Assembly (NCBI RefSeq): GCF_964199755.1 | Contig: NC_133899.1 | Location: 31,413,446-31,477,445, forward strand | Direction: 5' to 3' | DNA length: 64,000 nt | Origin: Larus michahellis | Taxonomy: Eukaryota > Chordata > Aves > Charadriiformes > Laridae | In this document: positions 1 through 7,913 of the stretch, piece after piece | Position numbering within the stretch: position 1 is the stretch's first letter | How the letters are laid out: each line of letters opens with the position of its first letter | Translations under genes and position numbers: made by a program | The notes under the pieces: generated by a model | Seen by the model: the letters and a program-made list of their open reading frames with translations, nothing else | What the model was told of the DNA's origin: nothing | Databases searched by the model: none

Positions 1-41
1 TTTGCTAGCAAGCATGGATTTATCCCCATGCCCCTTCAAAT

Positions 42-1148
42 CTAGTTTAAAGCCCTGTCAACGAGCCCCGCCAACTCTTGCCCTAAAACCCTTTTCCCCC
101 TCTGAGACAGGCTTTTGCCGTCTGTTGCCAGCAGGCCTGGCGTCCTGAAAAGCGGCCCATAATCAAAGAACCCCAAGTCCTGCCGATGACACCAGTCTCT
201 GAGCCAGGCATTGAACAGCTGGCATTTCCTATTAATCTTCTCATCTATCCTTGCAACTGTTGGGATAGAAGCAAACACTATTTGTGCTCCTGATCCCCTA
301 ACCATCCGTCCCAGGGCCCTGAAGTCTTTCTTCATTGCCCTTAGGCTTCTTCCTGAAATTTCATCATTGCCTAACTGAAAAATCAATAAAGGGTAGTAGT
401 CAGCAGGCTTAACTAGGGTAGGGGGTTTCTTCCGGACATCCTTAACTTTGGCCCCAGGGAGACAGCAGACCTCCCTACAGATTGGGTCTGGTCTACATAT
501 GGGACCTTCTAGTCCTTTCAGAATCGAGTCCCCTACTACAAGGGCCCGTCTTTCTTTCCTAACCGAAGATGTTGTTATACGAGGCTTAATCCGTCTCGGC
601 CTCAGTGACAACTCCAAGTTCAGTAAGCTGTTGTCCTCCTCATCCTCCGGTTCCCTTTGCAGAACATCATATCCGTTCTGCAAGGGCACCTCGGATGGTG
701 TGGGGGTCACCTGGGTGGCACGCCTGCCACGCCGGACAGGGACTTGTTGCCACTGGCCCCTGTCCTCTGAATCTCCACATTCAGCTGTGCTGCTAGAGGG
801 TGGGGAGTGCTCTGTATGTGGAGCTCTGTCTGCCTGAGGTGCTTCTTTCAGGGAAGGCAGGATGCGACTCCAGTTATCTATCTCCTGTTCACAATCCCTT
901 ATACTTCTCAGACGACTTACCTCCTCACGGAGCTCCATCGCTAGGTGAAGGAGTTCCTCTACCTGGGCACACCTCCCACAGGTCTGCTCACCACTGCCAT
1001 TCAACACCGGCGCAAGAGCAGGGCACACCCTGCAACCTGACACCTGGGTGGCAGCATGTTCCCACGCAAGCTCCGTCTGAGTGGCCACATCGGAGTTGCT
1101 CGGTGCAGAGCTCAGGGATAGCATGGCCTTCTGCCGAGTTCTTACCAT
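42..1148 (-). CDS. CR1 ORF1 protein with C-terminal SGNH/GDSL-type esterase-like domain
   Basis: This is an open frame of 368 codons from ATG at 1148. The same methionine (context xMV) starts ORF1 in the copy at 51644, so I prefer it to the longer upstream-open frame. The N-terminal third has paired cysteines (CRVC, then CGRC) followed by a Leu/Glu-rich coiled-coil-like stretch. The last ~170 residues match the SGNH-type domain of CR1 ORF1: a GDSIL nucleophile block, a GAKVKD block and a GNDE block, ending QELAGLVDRALN. At the block where SGNH enzymes have Asp-x-x-His, this copy reads DGKSLS, so the histidine is a serine, whereas the copy at 3868-4665 has DGVHLS. Known for the family: ORF1 binds RNA, and its esterase domain has a proposed lipid or ester role. 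Whether this protein is active is unknown. Confidence 0.8.
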   Translation of the reverse strand: MVRTRQKAMLSLSSAPSNSDVATQTELAWEHAATQVSGCRVCPALAPVLNGSGEQTCGRCAQVEELLHLAMELREEVSRLRSIRDCEQEIDNWSRILPSLKEAPQADRAPHTEHSPPSSSTAECGDSEDRGQWQQVPVRRGRRATQVTPTPSEVPLQNGYDVLQREPEDEEDNSLLNLELSLRPRRIKPRITTSSVRKERRALVVGDSILKGLEGPICRPDPICREVCCLPGAKVKDVRKKPPTLVKPADYYPLLIFQLGNDEISGRSLRAMKKDFRALGRMVRGSGAQIVFASIPTVARIDEKINRKCQLFNAWLRDWCHRQDLGFFDYGPLFRTPGLLATDGKSLSQRGKRVLGQELAGLVDRALN

Positions 1149-1270
1149 GACGTCCTGGTCAGGTCGAGAGGCTTCCAGTAACTTACTGTTCAAGGAGCTT
1201 CGTCCTATACGACTGCTCTCGCCGGGGTGACACCGCCCAGCTGCCTGCGTGCTGGGTGCGCAGCGGCCGG

Positions 1271-1620
1271 CCGCGTGAGTCGTTGTCTCCGCGCCCGCCG
1301 CGTCAGCAGCCCACCCCCGAGCTGCCGGTTCCGCCACGAGGCAGCCGCTTTTCCCAGCCACAAAAGCCCTCAAAAGAGCCTTTTTGCCGGCCTTACCCGC
1401 CGCGATCCCCTTCCCCAGTGAGGCCTTACCTGCACTGGAGCTGGTCTCCTCGGCGACTGACCGTTGGCGTGTTTACAGTCCGTTTAGAACTGCCGCGTGA
1501 GTCGTTGTCTCCGCCCCCGCCGCGTCAGCAGCCCGCCCCCGAGCTGCCGGTTCCGCCATGAGGCAGCCGCTTTTCCCAGCCACGAAAGCCCTCAAAAGAG
1601 CCTTTTTGCCGGCCTTACCG
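1271..1620 (-). repeat. Two tandem CR1 5'UTR (promoter-like) units
   Basis: A 128-bp GC-rich block at 1271-1398 recurs at 1493-1620 with only a few differences, giving a 222-bp period. The intervening part (about 1399-1492) contains the sequence CTCCAGTGCAGGTAAG on the minus strand, also present at 51223-51238 in another CR1. Tandem 5'UTR units act as promoters in several LINE families. A promoter role here is inferred from position, GC content and duplication. The outer unit ends exactly at the head-to-head junction. Confidence 0.75.
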
Positions 1621-3194
1621 CCTGCTTCAGCACCTGGAGGTGCACAAATCTATGGGGCCGGATGGGATCCACCCAAGGGTATTGAAAGAGCTGGCGGAGG
1701 TGCTCGCCAGGCCACTTGGTATCATTTATGAGCAGTCCTGGACAACCGGGGAGGTCCCAGCTGACTGGAGGTTAGCAAATGTGACACCCATCCACAAGAA
1801 GGGCCGGAAGGAGGATCCGGGGAACTACAGGCCAGTCAGTCTGACCTCGGTGCCTGGGAAGGTCATGGAACAGATCCTCCTCAGTGCCATTACACGGCAC
1901 ATGCAGGAGAACAGGGTGATCAGGCCCAGTCAGCATGGGTTTGTGAAGGGCAGGTCATGCCTATCAAACCTAATATCCTTCTATGATAAGGTGACCCACT
2001 TAGTGGATGAGGGAAAAGCTGTGGATGTTATCTACTTGGATTTTTGCAAAGCTTTTGACACTGTTTCCCACAGCATTCTCCTGGAGAAACTGGCTGCTCA
2101 TGGCCTGGACAGGTGTACTCTTCGCTGGGTAAAAAACTGGCTGGATGGCCGTGCCCAGAGAGTGGTGGTAAATGGAGTTAAATCCAGTTGGTGTCCGGTC
2201 ACAAGTGGTGTCCCCCAGGGCTCGGTGCTGGGGCCAGTTCTCTTTAATATCTTTATCAATGACCTGGATGAAGGGATCGAATGCACCCTCAGTAAGTTCG
2301 CAGATGACACTAAACTGGGCGGGCGTGTTGATCTGCTTGAGGGTAGGTTGGCTCTGCAGAGGGATCTGGACAGGCTGGACCGATGGGCTGAGACCAATGG
2401 TATGAGGTTCAACAAGGCCAAGTGCCGGGTCCTGCACTTGGGTCACAACAACCCCATGCAGCGCTACAGGATTGGGGCAGAGTGGCTTGAAAGCAGCTCG
2501 ACAGAAAAGGACTTGGGAGTGTTGGTTGACAGCCGGCTGAATATGAGCCAGCAGTGTGCCCAGGTGGCCAAGAAGGCCAACAGCATCCTAGCCTGTATCA
2601 GGAATAGTGTGGTGAGCCGGACTAGGGAAGTGATCATCCCCCTGTACTCGGCACTGGTGAGGCCCCACCTCGAGTACTGCGTTCAGTTTTGGGCCCCTCG
2701 CTACAAGAGGGACATTGAGGTGTTGGAGCGTGTCCAGAGAAGGGCTACAAAGCTGGTGAGGGGTCTGGAGGACAAACCTTATGAAGAACAACTGAGGGAG
2801 CTGGGGCTGTTTAGCCTGGAGAAGAGGAGGCTGAGGGGAGACCTTATCACCCTCTACAACTACCTGAAAGGAGGTTGTAGAGAGATGGGGGCTGACCTCT
2901 TCTCCCTGGTGACAAGTGATAGGACGAGGGGAAACGGGTTCAAGTTACGTCAGGGGAGGTTTAGATTAGATATTAGGAGACATTTTTTCACTGAAAGGGT
3001 TATTAAACATTGGAATAGGCTGCCCAGGGAGGTGGTGGATTCACCATCCCTGGAGGTGTTTAAAAAAAGGGTAGATGGGGCACTGAGGGACATGGTTTAG
3101 AAGTGGCTCTTGTCAGGGTAGGCTAAAGGTTGGACTCGATGATCTTAAAGGTCCCTTCCAACCTCAACAATTCTATGATTCTATGATTCTATGA
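1621..3194 (+). mobile_element. CR1 retrotransposon, 3' part with full 3' end
   Basis: Plus-strand CR1 sequence starts abruptly at 1621 within the region between endonuclease and reverse transcriptase. It runs through the RT domain and C-terminal region, the short 3'UTR with the conserved ATGATCTTAAAGGTC block near 3140, and the terminal 8-bp repeats (ATTCTATG, three copies) ending at 3194. It lies head-to-head with the inverted 5' part. Identity to the CR1 at 43945-44673 is about 90% over the shared part by eye, so the two belong to the same or sister subfamilies. Confidence 0.9.
1622..3100 (+). CDS. CR1 ORF2 fragment: reverse transcriptase, uninterrupted
   Basis: An open frame of 492 codons with no in-frame stop runs from the junction to TAG at 3098-3100. 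No true start codon is needed, since this is the C-terminal part of ORF2. The nearest start-like codon, at 1640, is GTG. Visible motifs are [10 protein letters not shown] at the entry to RT, IHKKG and NYRPVSLTS, the catalytic YLDFCKAFD (aspartate codon at 2039), [11 protein letters not shown], and FADD at 2297-2308, followed by the CR1 C-terminal region ending with DMV. The protein would reverse-transcribe CR1 RNA at a nicked target. Without its endonuclease half this copy cannot encode a working ORF2. The lack of stops points to young age. Confidence 0.85.
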   Translation: MLQHLEVHKSMGPDGIHPRVLKELAEVLARPLGIIYEQSWTTGEVPADWRLANVTPIHKKGRKEDPGNYRPVSLTSVPGKVMEQILLSAITRHMQENRVIRPSQHGFVKGRSCLSNLISFYDKVTHLVDEGKAVDVIYLDFCKAFDTVSHSILLEKLAAHGLDRCTLRWVKNWLDGRAQRVVVNGVKSSWCPVTSGVPQGSVLGPVLFNIFINDLDEGIECTLSKFADDTKLGGRVDLLEGRLALQRDLDRLDRWAETNGMRFNKAKCRVLHLGHNNPMQRYRIGAEWLESSSTEKDLGVLVDSRLNMSQQCAQVAKKANSILACIRNSVVSRTREVIIPLYSALVRPHLEYCVQFWAPRYKRDIEVLERVQRRATKLVRGLEDKPYEEQLRELGLFSLEKRRLRGDLITLYNYLKGGCREMGADLFSLVTSDRTRGNGFKLRQGRFRLDIRRHFFTERVIKHWNRLPREVVDSPSLEVFKKRVDGALRDMV

Positions 3195-3867
3195 AAAATA
3201 AGTAGTGGGGAGGGGAGGTGGACAACATGTCTCCTTTTGGGTGCGAGCAGCTGTGGTGCCAGGAGGACCTGCAGGGGATGGGAGGATCATGGTGTTCAGG
3301 GAGGTTTCCTCAACTGGGGGAATCTCGGGGGAGCAGAGAGACATGCTGGCAGCCCACAGCTCACCCCAGGGCTGCTGAGGAGACGTGGGCAGGGCCAGGA
3401 GCAGTCACGGCCAAGCTCCCCACCACCACCAAAACCCCTTGTACAATAGGCTCTACAAGTAGAACCAAACAATGATGAGGACGATGGTTCATCTAGCTTG
3501 GAAGTGTCACCAAAGTGAAGTCAGCCTACATCCTGCATCAAAAACACTTCCATTAAGAAAAGACAACAGGTTATTGCCAGAGCAGACTCTCTTCTGAAGG
3601 GAACATAAGGTCCAATACGCTCACCAGATGCTATTCTTAGGGAAGTCTGCTGCCTTCCTGGGACCCAGGTTAAAAATGTGATGAGAAAACTTCCTACCCC
3701 AGTGAAGTGCTCACATTGTTATCCATTATTGATTTTTCATGTAAGGAGCAACAAAATTGCAATAAGAAGTCTAAGGGCGATCAAAAGTTAGGGCCCTGTA
3801 GGGCCTTGGGAAGACTGATTAACTGATCAGGAGCACAAATAGTTTTTCCCTCTATCCTTCCAGTTGC
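3195..3867. other. Unassigned spacer between two CR1 copies
   Basis: I see no recognisable gene or repeat. The short open frames overlap on several strands and look like chance. Confidence 0.5.
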
Positions 3868-4665
3868 AGAGAATGATGTTGGAAGAAACAAGAAGACCCA
3901 GCTGATCGATACCTGTCTCTGTGACTGGTGTCTCCAGCAGAATTTGGGGTTTTTTGATCACGGGTCGATATACATGACATCAGGCCAGCTAGTGACAGAT
4001 GGGGTACACCTTTCTCAAAAAGGATCGTGGTGCAGGAGTTAGCAGGACTCATTGAAAGAGCGTTAAACTAGATTTGAAGCGGGAAAGGATAAAACCAGGC
4101 TTGCTAGTGATAAGCCGTGGGGCAGCGTGCCAATGTTTGAGGGACGACGTGCTAGCGAGGTCCTTCAGTGTTGTGCTCCACAATGTGCTGGAACACATTT
4201 TAAATGTCTCTATACTAATGCGTGCAGCACCTTAGCCATCTCAGTGGGGGAAGGGAATGGAGATCCATGCAGCAGCAAAGACACAAGGGTTGTTGCTACG
4301 TTAGAAACTATGGAAGCACCTTAGAAGAGTTACATTGGAAATAGGGCTTTTCACCACAAAAAGATGGCAGGATCAGTAGCCCAACTGAAGTGCATCTACA
4401 CCAATGCATGCAGCATGGGCAACAAACAGGAGAAGATAGAAGCGATTGTGCAGCTGGAAAACTATGATGTAATTGCAATCATGGAAACATGGTGAGATGA
4501 CTCACACAATTGTAGTGCTTCAGTAGATGACTATAAACTCTTCAGAAGGGATAGGCAAGAAGGAGGGGTGGACATGGTTTAGTGGTGGACTTGGTAGTGG
4601 TGGTTAACAGTTGGACTCCATGATCTTAAAGGTCTTCCAACCTAAATGAGTTTATGATTCTATGA
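3868..4665 (+). mobile_element. Decayed CR1 copy: ORF1 C terminus, ORF2 start, then jump to 3' end
   Basis: From about 3868 the sequence encodes, with stops and frame changes, the ORF1 C terminus: CDWC, GFFDHG, TDGVHLSQKG, then GLIERALN near 4050. A spacer and the beginning of the ORF2 endonuclease follow (CIYTNACSMGNKQE near 4390, ENYDVIAIMETW near 4460, LFRRDRQ near 4540). At about 4571 it passes directly into the last codons of ORF2 (ACATGGTTTAG) and the CR1 3'UTR, ending TTTATGATTCTATGA at 4665. Most of the endonuclease and the whole RT are missing. Several premature stops show that it is old and non-functional. Confidence 0.75.
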
Positions 4666-5944
4666 ATTTGACGCTCATGAGAAGGTGTTGCAAATCTGGC
4701 CCCAAATCATGGAGTGTTCAGAGTCCTTTTTTATATCCAGTTTCTATTTTCTTCTCTGTGACAAATTTCCTTTTTATTTCCTTTTTACGCTATCGCTTTG
4801 GGTGCGTGAGGACAAGATGAAGACTCCAGTTTTAATGGGCCTTAGACTGAGTCTTGAAGACTCAGTCTTTCACAGCTGTCTTATACCTCTGCTCCTCTCA
4901 GCTCTCATTGAAGTGCCTTCCTTTACGGCAGTACCAGGCAGGATTCAGGTGTCAGTCCTGTCTTGGCCAGCTTTACTGGAGAGCTACAGGTCCATCACCA
5001 TGGCCTTCAGGGCATGGGTGGAAAAGCCTATGCCAATCAGGATCCAGGTGCAGAGCTGCAGGCATTTGAGGTGGAAGCTGTCATGCAGGGTATGTCAGTC
5101 CATGTGCACCTCTGCCAGAGCATAGCTCTCCAGCCACCTCATGGTGCTGGTAACACTGGCCTCTGCCTAATTCATGCTCAAGGAGGTGCCCTGTCACACT
5201 CCAGAAATCACCTCAAAGGGAGAGGGATCTCTTGAAGACATTGGTCAGCCTGAGCCTGCAGAAGAGGGTGGGGGCCAGCACTGTTAGATGGCAATCAGGT
5301 GAATAACCTGACAGGAACAAGAGGAGGCTTTCGCTTCCCAGCCATGCCTGACAGAGCCCTGGCAGCGAGGTGGGCTCTCACATTGCATTCCACAGAGTAG
5401 CACTGCCACCTCCCTAGGTGTGCCAGTGCTGGCCTCTCCCATGTGGCTATCCACCTACAAAAGCACTGCAACTGAAACAAGGTGGGCAAACTCATGGTTT
5501 GGGCTTCCTTGGTCTCAGGGCCGGGTCTTCAAGGGGCCTGGTGCTGGCTAATACTGCCCCAGCGGACACAACCTCTGCATCCCAGAAAGCTTTGAACCCC
5601 TGGAGTCCAAGGGAGTTGAACTCCAGCTGCCACGATGTAGTGAGGGATTGTGTATCCAGCTCCACACACGAAGAAGGGAGTGCTCTTCAGGGAAACCTCC
5701 TTTCACACCAGAGCCTGACACACCACAGAGCAACAAGCAACGTGGAGAGTTGTGGAGGGTAGTGGGTTATTTTCATTGCCTCAACGCAGGAGCACAGACA
5801 GGAGGGGGAGCCTTAGCTAGAGTATCAGTGAAACCAGAGCCCACCCCATCAGCTCTTCAGCACATGCTCTCCGACGCTGGGGCAGCTGAGCAGTCAGCAC
5901 CCTGTGCCCGCGTTCCCCAAAAAACTGATGCACACTCACTCAGC
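4666..5944. other. Unassigned spacer downstream of the ITPRIPL1-like gene
   Basis: There is no supported gene. A pair of overlapping open frames near 4.7-5.2 kb on the plus strand lacks recognisable motifs. The left part follows the CR1 end. The right part lies just beyond the inferred poly(A) site of the minus-strand gene. Confidence 0.4.
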
Positions 5945-6530
5945 CTTTGTTCAAACACAACATTTATTGTCAACTTTGTACAAAGTAAACCTCCCAGAAG
6001 GAATGGACTCTCTCGAAGAGGCTGGGGCAGTCAATGAACAGGTAGAAACGCAGTCTCTGTCTCGAGCCTCCAAGCAATGACCTCTTTGGCTGCTTGGAGT
6101 CTGACTGCCCAGCGAGTGTATTTGCTGCGGAGAAAACGTGCAGTAGCATTTTCTCCATGTCCAACATGCTAAGTTCTGTGACACCAGCTCCTTGGGGACT
6201 GCCTGGGACGGGCAGATTCTTCACCCTGACTTCAGTCAACACACGGAGGCACATGAGCGGTGCCTCTCACCTGGGGAAGTCCAGGCCCCTGTGATATTGC
6301 CACCAGGGACGTGATGGTGTGGTGGGAAAGCGGGATGAAAGTCATCTTTGCAGCCACTGCTTTCATCACGGGCTGCTACGCTGAAAAGACCATCCAGAGG
6401 ATGACGTTGCTCCTCTTGGTTTTCTCTTTCCTTTGTGTCTCCTGCAGCAGCCTCTCCAGCCACCTCGTGCTCTCTCTTTGGCACTCTCTCTCTTCCGCCA
6501 CCTCAAACTGTTGGTAATGACGACCTCGGC
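5945..6530 (-). other. Inferred 3' untranslated region of the ITPRIPL1-like gene, with poly(A) signal
   Basis: After the stop codon at 6531-6533 the minus strand has no continuous frame that continues the family protein. It ends near a canonical AATAAA (plus-strand coordinates 5963-5968), so cleavage would fall around 5945. A stretch at 6510-6376 is open in another frame and would encode a charged, coiled-coil-like segment beginning QFEVAEERE. Its origin is unclear. The 3'UTR extent is inferred from the signal only. Confidence 0.5.
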
Positions 6531-7511
6531 CTACTCCATGCTCACAAATGTGTCGCCTTTCTGCACCGCCAAGATCAGCTCAATGTAGAGGGATACATTG
6601 ACGCTGTTGGTCAACTTGAACTTGCAGAAGCGTCTGGACGGCAACACCGTTAGCGTGCATGGGCCTAGCACAGGCACAAGAGTACTGGCTGCTGTCATCA
6701 TCTGCTGGAGCCAGAAGGCGGTTTTCTGCACGTCGAGGTATGCGTCGGTGCAGAGGGTTTGTAGGAGGCTGGCTTCCTGAACGGTCATCAGCTTGTCCTC
6801 AGAGTGGTGGAGGAAGCAGAGCATGTCCCCCAGCCACCGCTCCCTTCTGCACATGCACTCCAGTTCCACACGCAGGCGGGTGTTCCTTACCAACTTGTCC
6901 TTTTTGCTGCCCAGCTCAAGGTGGAAGGAGTGCCCAGGGGGTGGCTTCAGGGGCACAAGCAGGCGATAGACAAGGTCTCCTCCATCAGCACTCTGGCTAT
7001 CTCGGAAGGTGCCCACGCCGACAACTGGCTGCACCCTTGGCATGAAGGCATTGCCAGAGAGGATTCGGCAGAAACAGAGAAGGTCGTTCACCACCTGTTC
7101 CACCACTACACATACACCCCCTTGCCTGTTTGTCAGGGGCCACAATGGGCACTCGTCCAGAAACCTAGAAATATGTAACGGCTCTTCTCCCTCTTCCTCC
7201 TCTTCCTCAGCGCTCCATTTCCGGAGCTCCCAGGAGAGCCCGAATATCAGGACCAGGACTCCAGCAACCGCCCAGATGTGCCACTGCTGCAAGGCAGCAA
7301 AGAGCACGGCTCTCCAGGGAAAGGCTAGCTGCTGGATCCTCTGCTCCCAGCTTCTCTGCTCCAGGTCATGTAGCAGCTGAATCAAGTGGCTCAGACGCTC
7401 CACACGCTGCTGCACACGCTTACGCGTGGCCTCGTCCAGCTCATCACCGACCATCGGCAGGAGCTGGAAGATGCTTAGCACAGGCAAGGCGAGGACCATT
7501 TTTGCAGCCAT
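6531..7511 (-). CDS. ITPRIPL1-like: ITPRIP-like 1 family protein (Mab-21/cGAS-like fold), C-terminally shortened
   Basis: The frame has 326 codons from ATG at 7511, three bases after a strong splice acceptor. The frame is also open upstream to 7913, but that part looks like intron and promoter. Family hallmarks in order: a hydrophobic signal-like N terminus (1-19), MVGDELDEATR (20-30), a charged helical region (30-60), a transmembrane segment near 78-94, an acidic run of glutamates (102-110), then the Mab-21-type domain with VGVGTF (164-169), LVYRLLVPLKPP (180-191), FHLEL (196-200), LGDMLCFLHH (227-236), LCTDAYLDVQKTAFW (253-267), LTVLPS and CKFKLTN. Known family: ITPRIP and its relatives are single-pass membrane proteins, and ITPRIP modulates inositol trisphosphate receptors. 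Family members are usually near 500 residues or more. This one stops at TAG right after QKGDTFVSME, so about 150-200 C-terminal residues are absent. It may be a pseudogene or a shortened member. Confidence 0.8.
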   Translation of the reverse strand: MAAKMVLALPVLSIFQLLPMVGDELDEATRKRVQQRVERLSHLIQLLHDLEQRSWEQRIQQLAFPWRAVLFAALQQWHIWAVAGVLVLIFGLSWELRKWSAEEEEEEGEEPLHISRFLDECPLWPLTNRQGGVCVVVEQVVNDLLCFCRILSGNAFMPRVQPVVGVGTFRDSQSADGGDLVYRLLVPLKPPPGHSFHLELGSKKDKLVRNTRLRVELECMCRRERWLGDMLCFLHHSEDKLMTVQEASLLQTLCTDAYLDVQKTAFWLQQMMTAASTLVPVLGPCTLTVLPSRRFCKFKLTNSVNVSLYIELILAVQKGDTFVSME

Positions 7512-7514
7512 AGC

Positions 7515-7771
7515 CTGTAGGAGTAGGGAGAGAAGGGGTTCAGTGGGGCTGGGAGGGAGGGAGCTGGTGGCGGGGGGAGCCAGGACAGGAGCCGCAGGGA
7601 GCTGGGGGCAGGTAGGGGAGGGGACGAGGCAGCGGGGAGGCAGCAAGGCCTGTGCCCAGCCCAGGGGCCAGTGGCTGGGCCCTCGATGCTGGGTGAGAAC
7701 CCACCCCGCGGGGGCCGGCGTTTCTGCCCCGGCCCTGGTCCAGCCCAGCCTCCCCCCGGCAGCCCACTCAC
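7515..7771 (-). other. Candidate intron of the ITPRIPL1-like gene
   Basis: On the minus strand a donor-like GCG|GTGAGT (GT at 7771-7770) is followed 257 nt later by a pyrimidine-rich acceptor ending CCTACAG (AG at 7516-7515). The main coding exon begins at 7514. Members of this family commonly have a small first exon and one large coding exon, which fits. The short leader upstream contains an ATG at 7786 that would be out of frame after splicing, so the leader is probably non-coding. Confidence 0.55.
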
Positions 7772-7813
7772 CGCTAGCCCAGGCCATACTGGGGCAGCGC
7801 TGCTGCTGGCGCC

Positions 7814-7820
7814 TTTTATA
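7814..7820 (-). promoter_or_regulatory. TATA box (TATAAAA) of the ITPRIPL1-like gene
   Basis: A perfect TATAAAA lies on the minus strand, in the context CTATAAAAGGCG. Transcription would start about 25-30 nt downstream (near 7790), just before the candidate donor at 7772/7771. Upstream, at 7835-7841, is TGACGCA on the plus strand (TGCGTCA on the minus), a cAMP-response or AP-1-like element. The element identities are motif-based inference. Confidence 0.6.
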
Positions 7821-7913
7821 GCTGCCCCCCATTGTGACGCATCCCCTGTGGTGTCCCAGGCGACAGAGCGCATCACAGGCCGGCAGCCAGCCCTGCCCTT
7901 GGGCACCCCCCAC

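Larger units (their letters stand above)
1..1620 (-). mobile_element. CR1 retrotransposon, 5' part (inverted relative to its 3' part), running off the window's left edge
   Basis: The minus strand carries, in order, GC-rich 5' untranslated sequence (1620 to 1149), a complete ORF1 (1148 to 42) and, at 41 to 1, the start of the spacer that precedes ORF2. The spacer is recognisable because the same sequence follows ORF1 in the CR1 copy at about 4060-4110. The element therefore continues to the left of the window. Its 5' end abuts, head-to-head, the plus-strand CR1 reverse transcriptase segment that begins at 1621. The reading frame is open and the repeats are nearly identical, which suggests a recent insertion. 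Two nested elements are the alternative to one element with an inverted 5' part. Confidence 0.85.

Noticed and set aside
1149-1373. N-terminal extension of CR1 ORF1 beyond the ATG at 1148
   Set aside because: It is open only because the GC-rich 5'UTR lacks stops. It contains part of the repeated promoter-like unit, and the ORF1 start homologous to the copy at 51644 is the ATG at 1148.
4685-5235. Plus-strand open frames between the second CR1 and the ITPRIPL1-like gene
   Set aside because: Several overlapping frames without recognised motifs and no transcript signals.
7512-7913. N-terminal extension of the ITPRIPL1-like frame (134 extra codons)
   Set aside because: The frame is open but covers a TATA box, a donor-like site, a pyrimidine tract and an acceptor. 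Its residues are low-complexity Pro/Ala/Gly, and the family N terminus begins at the ATG at 7511.
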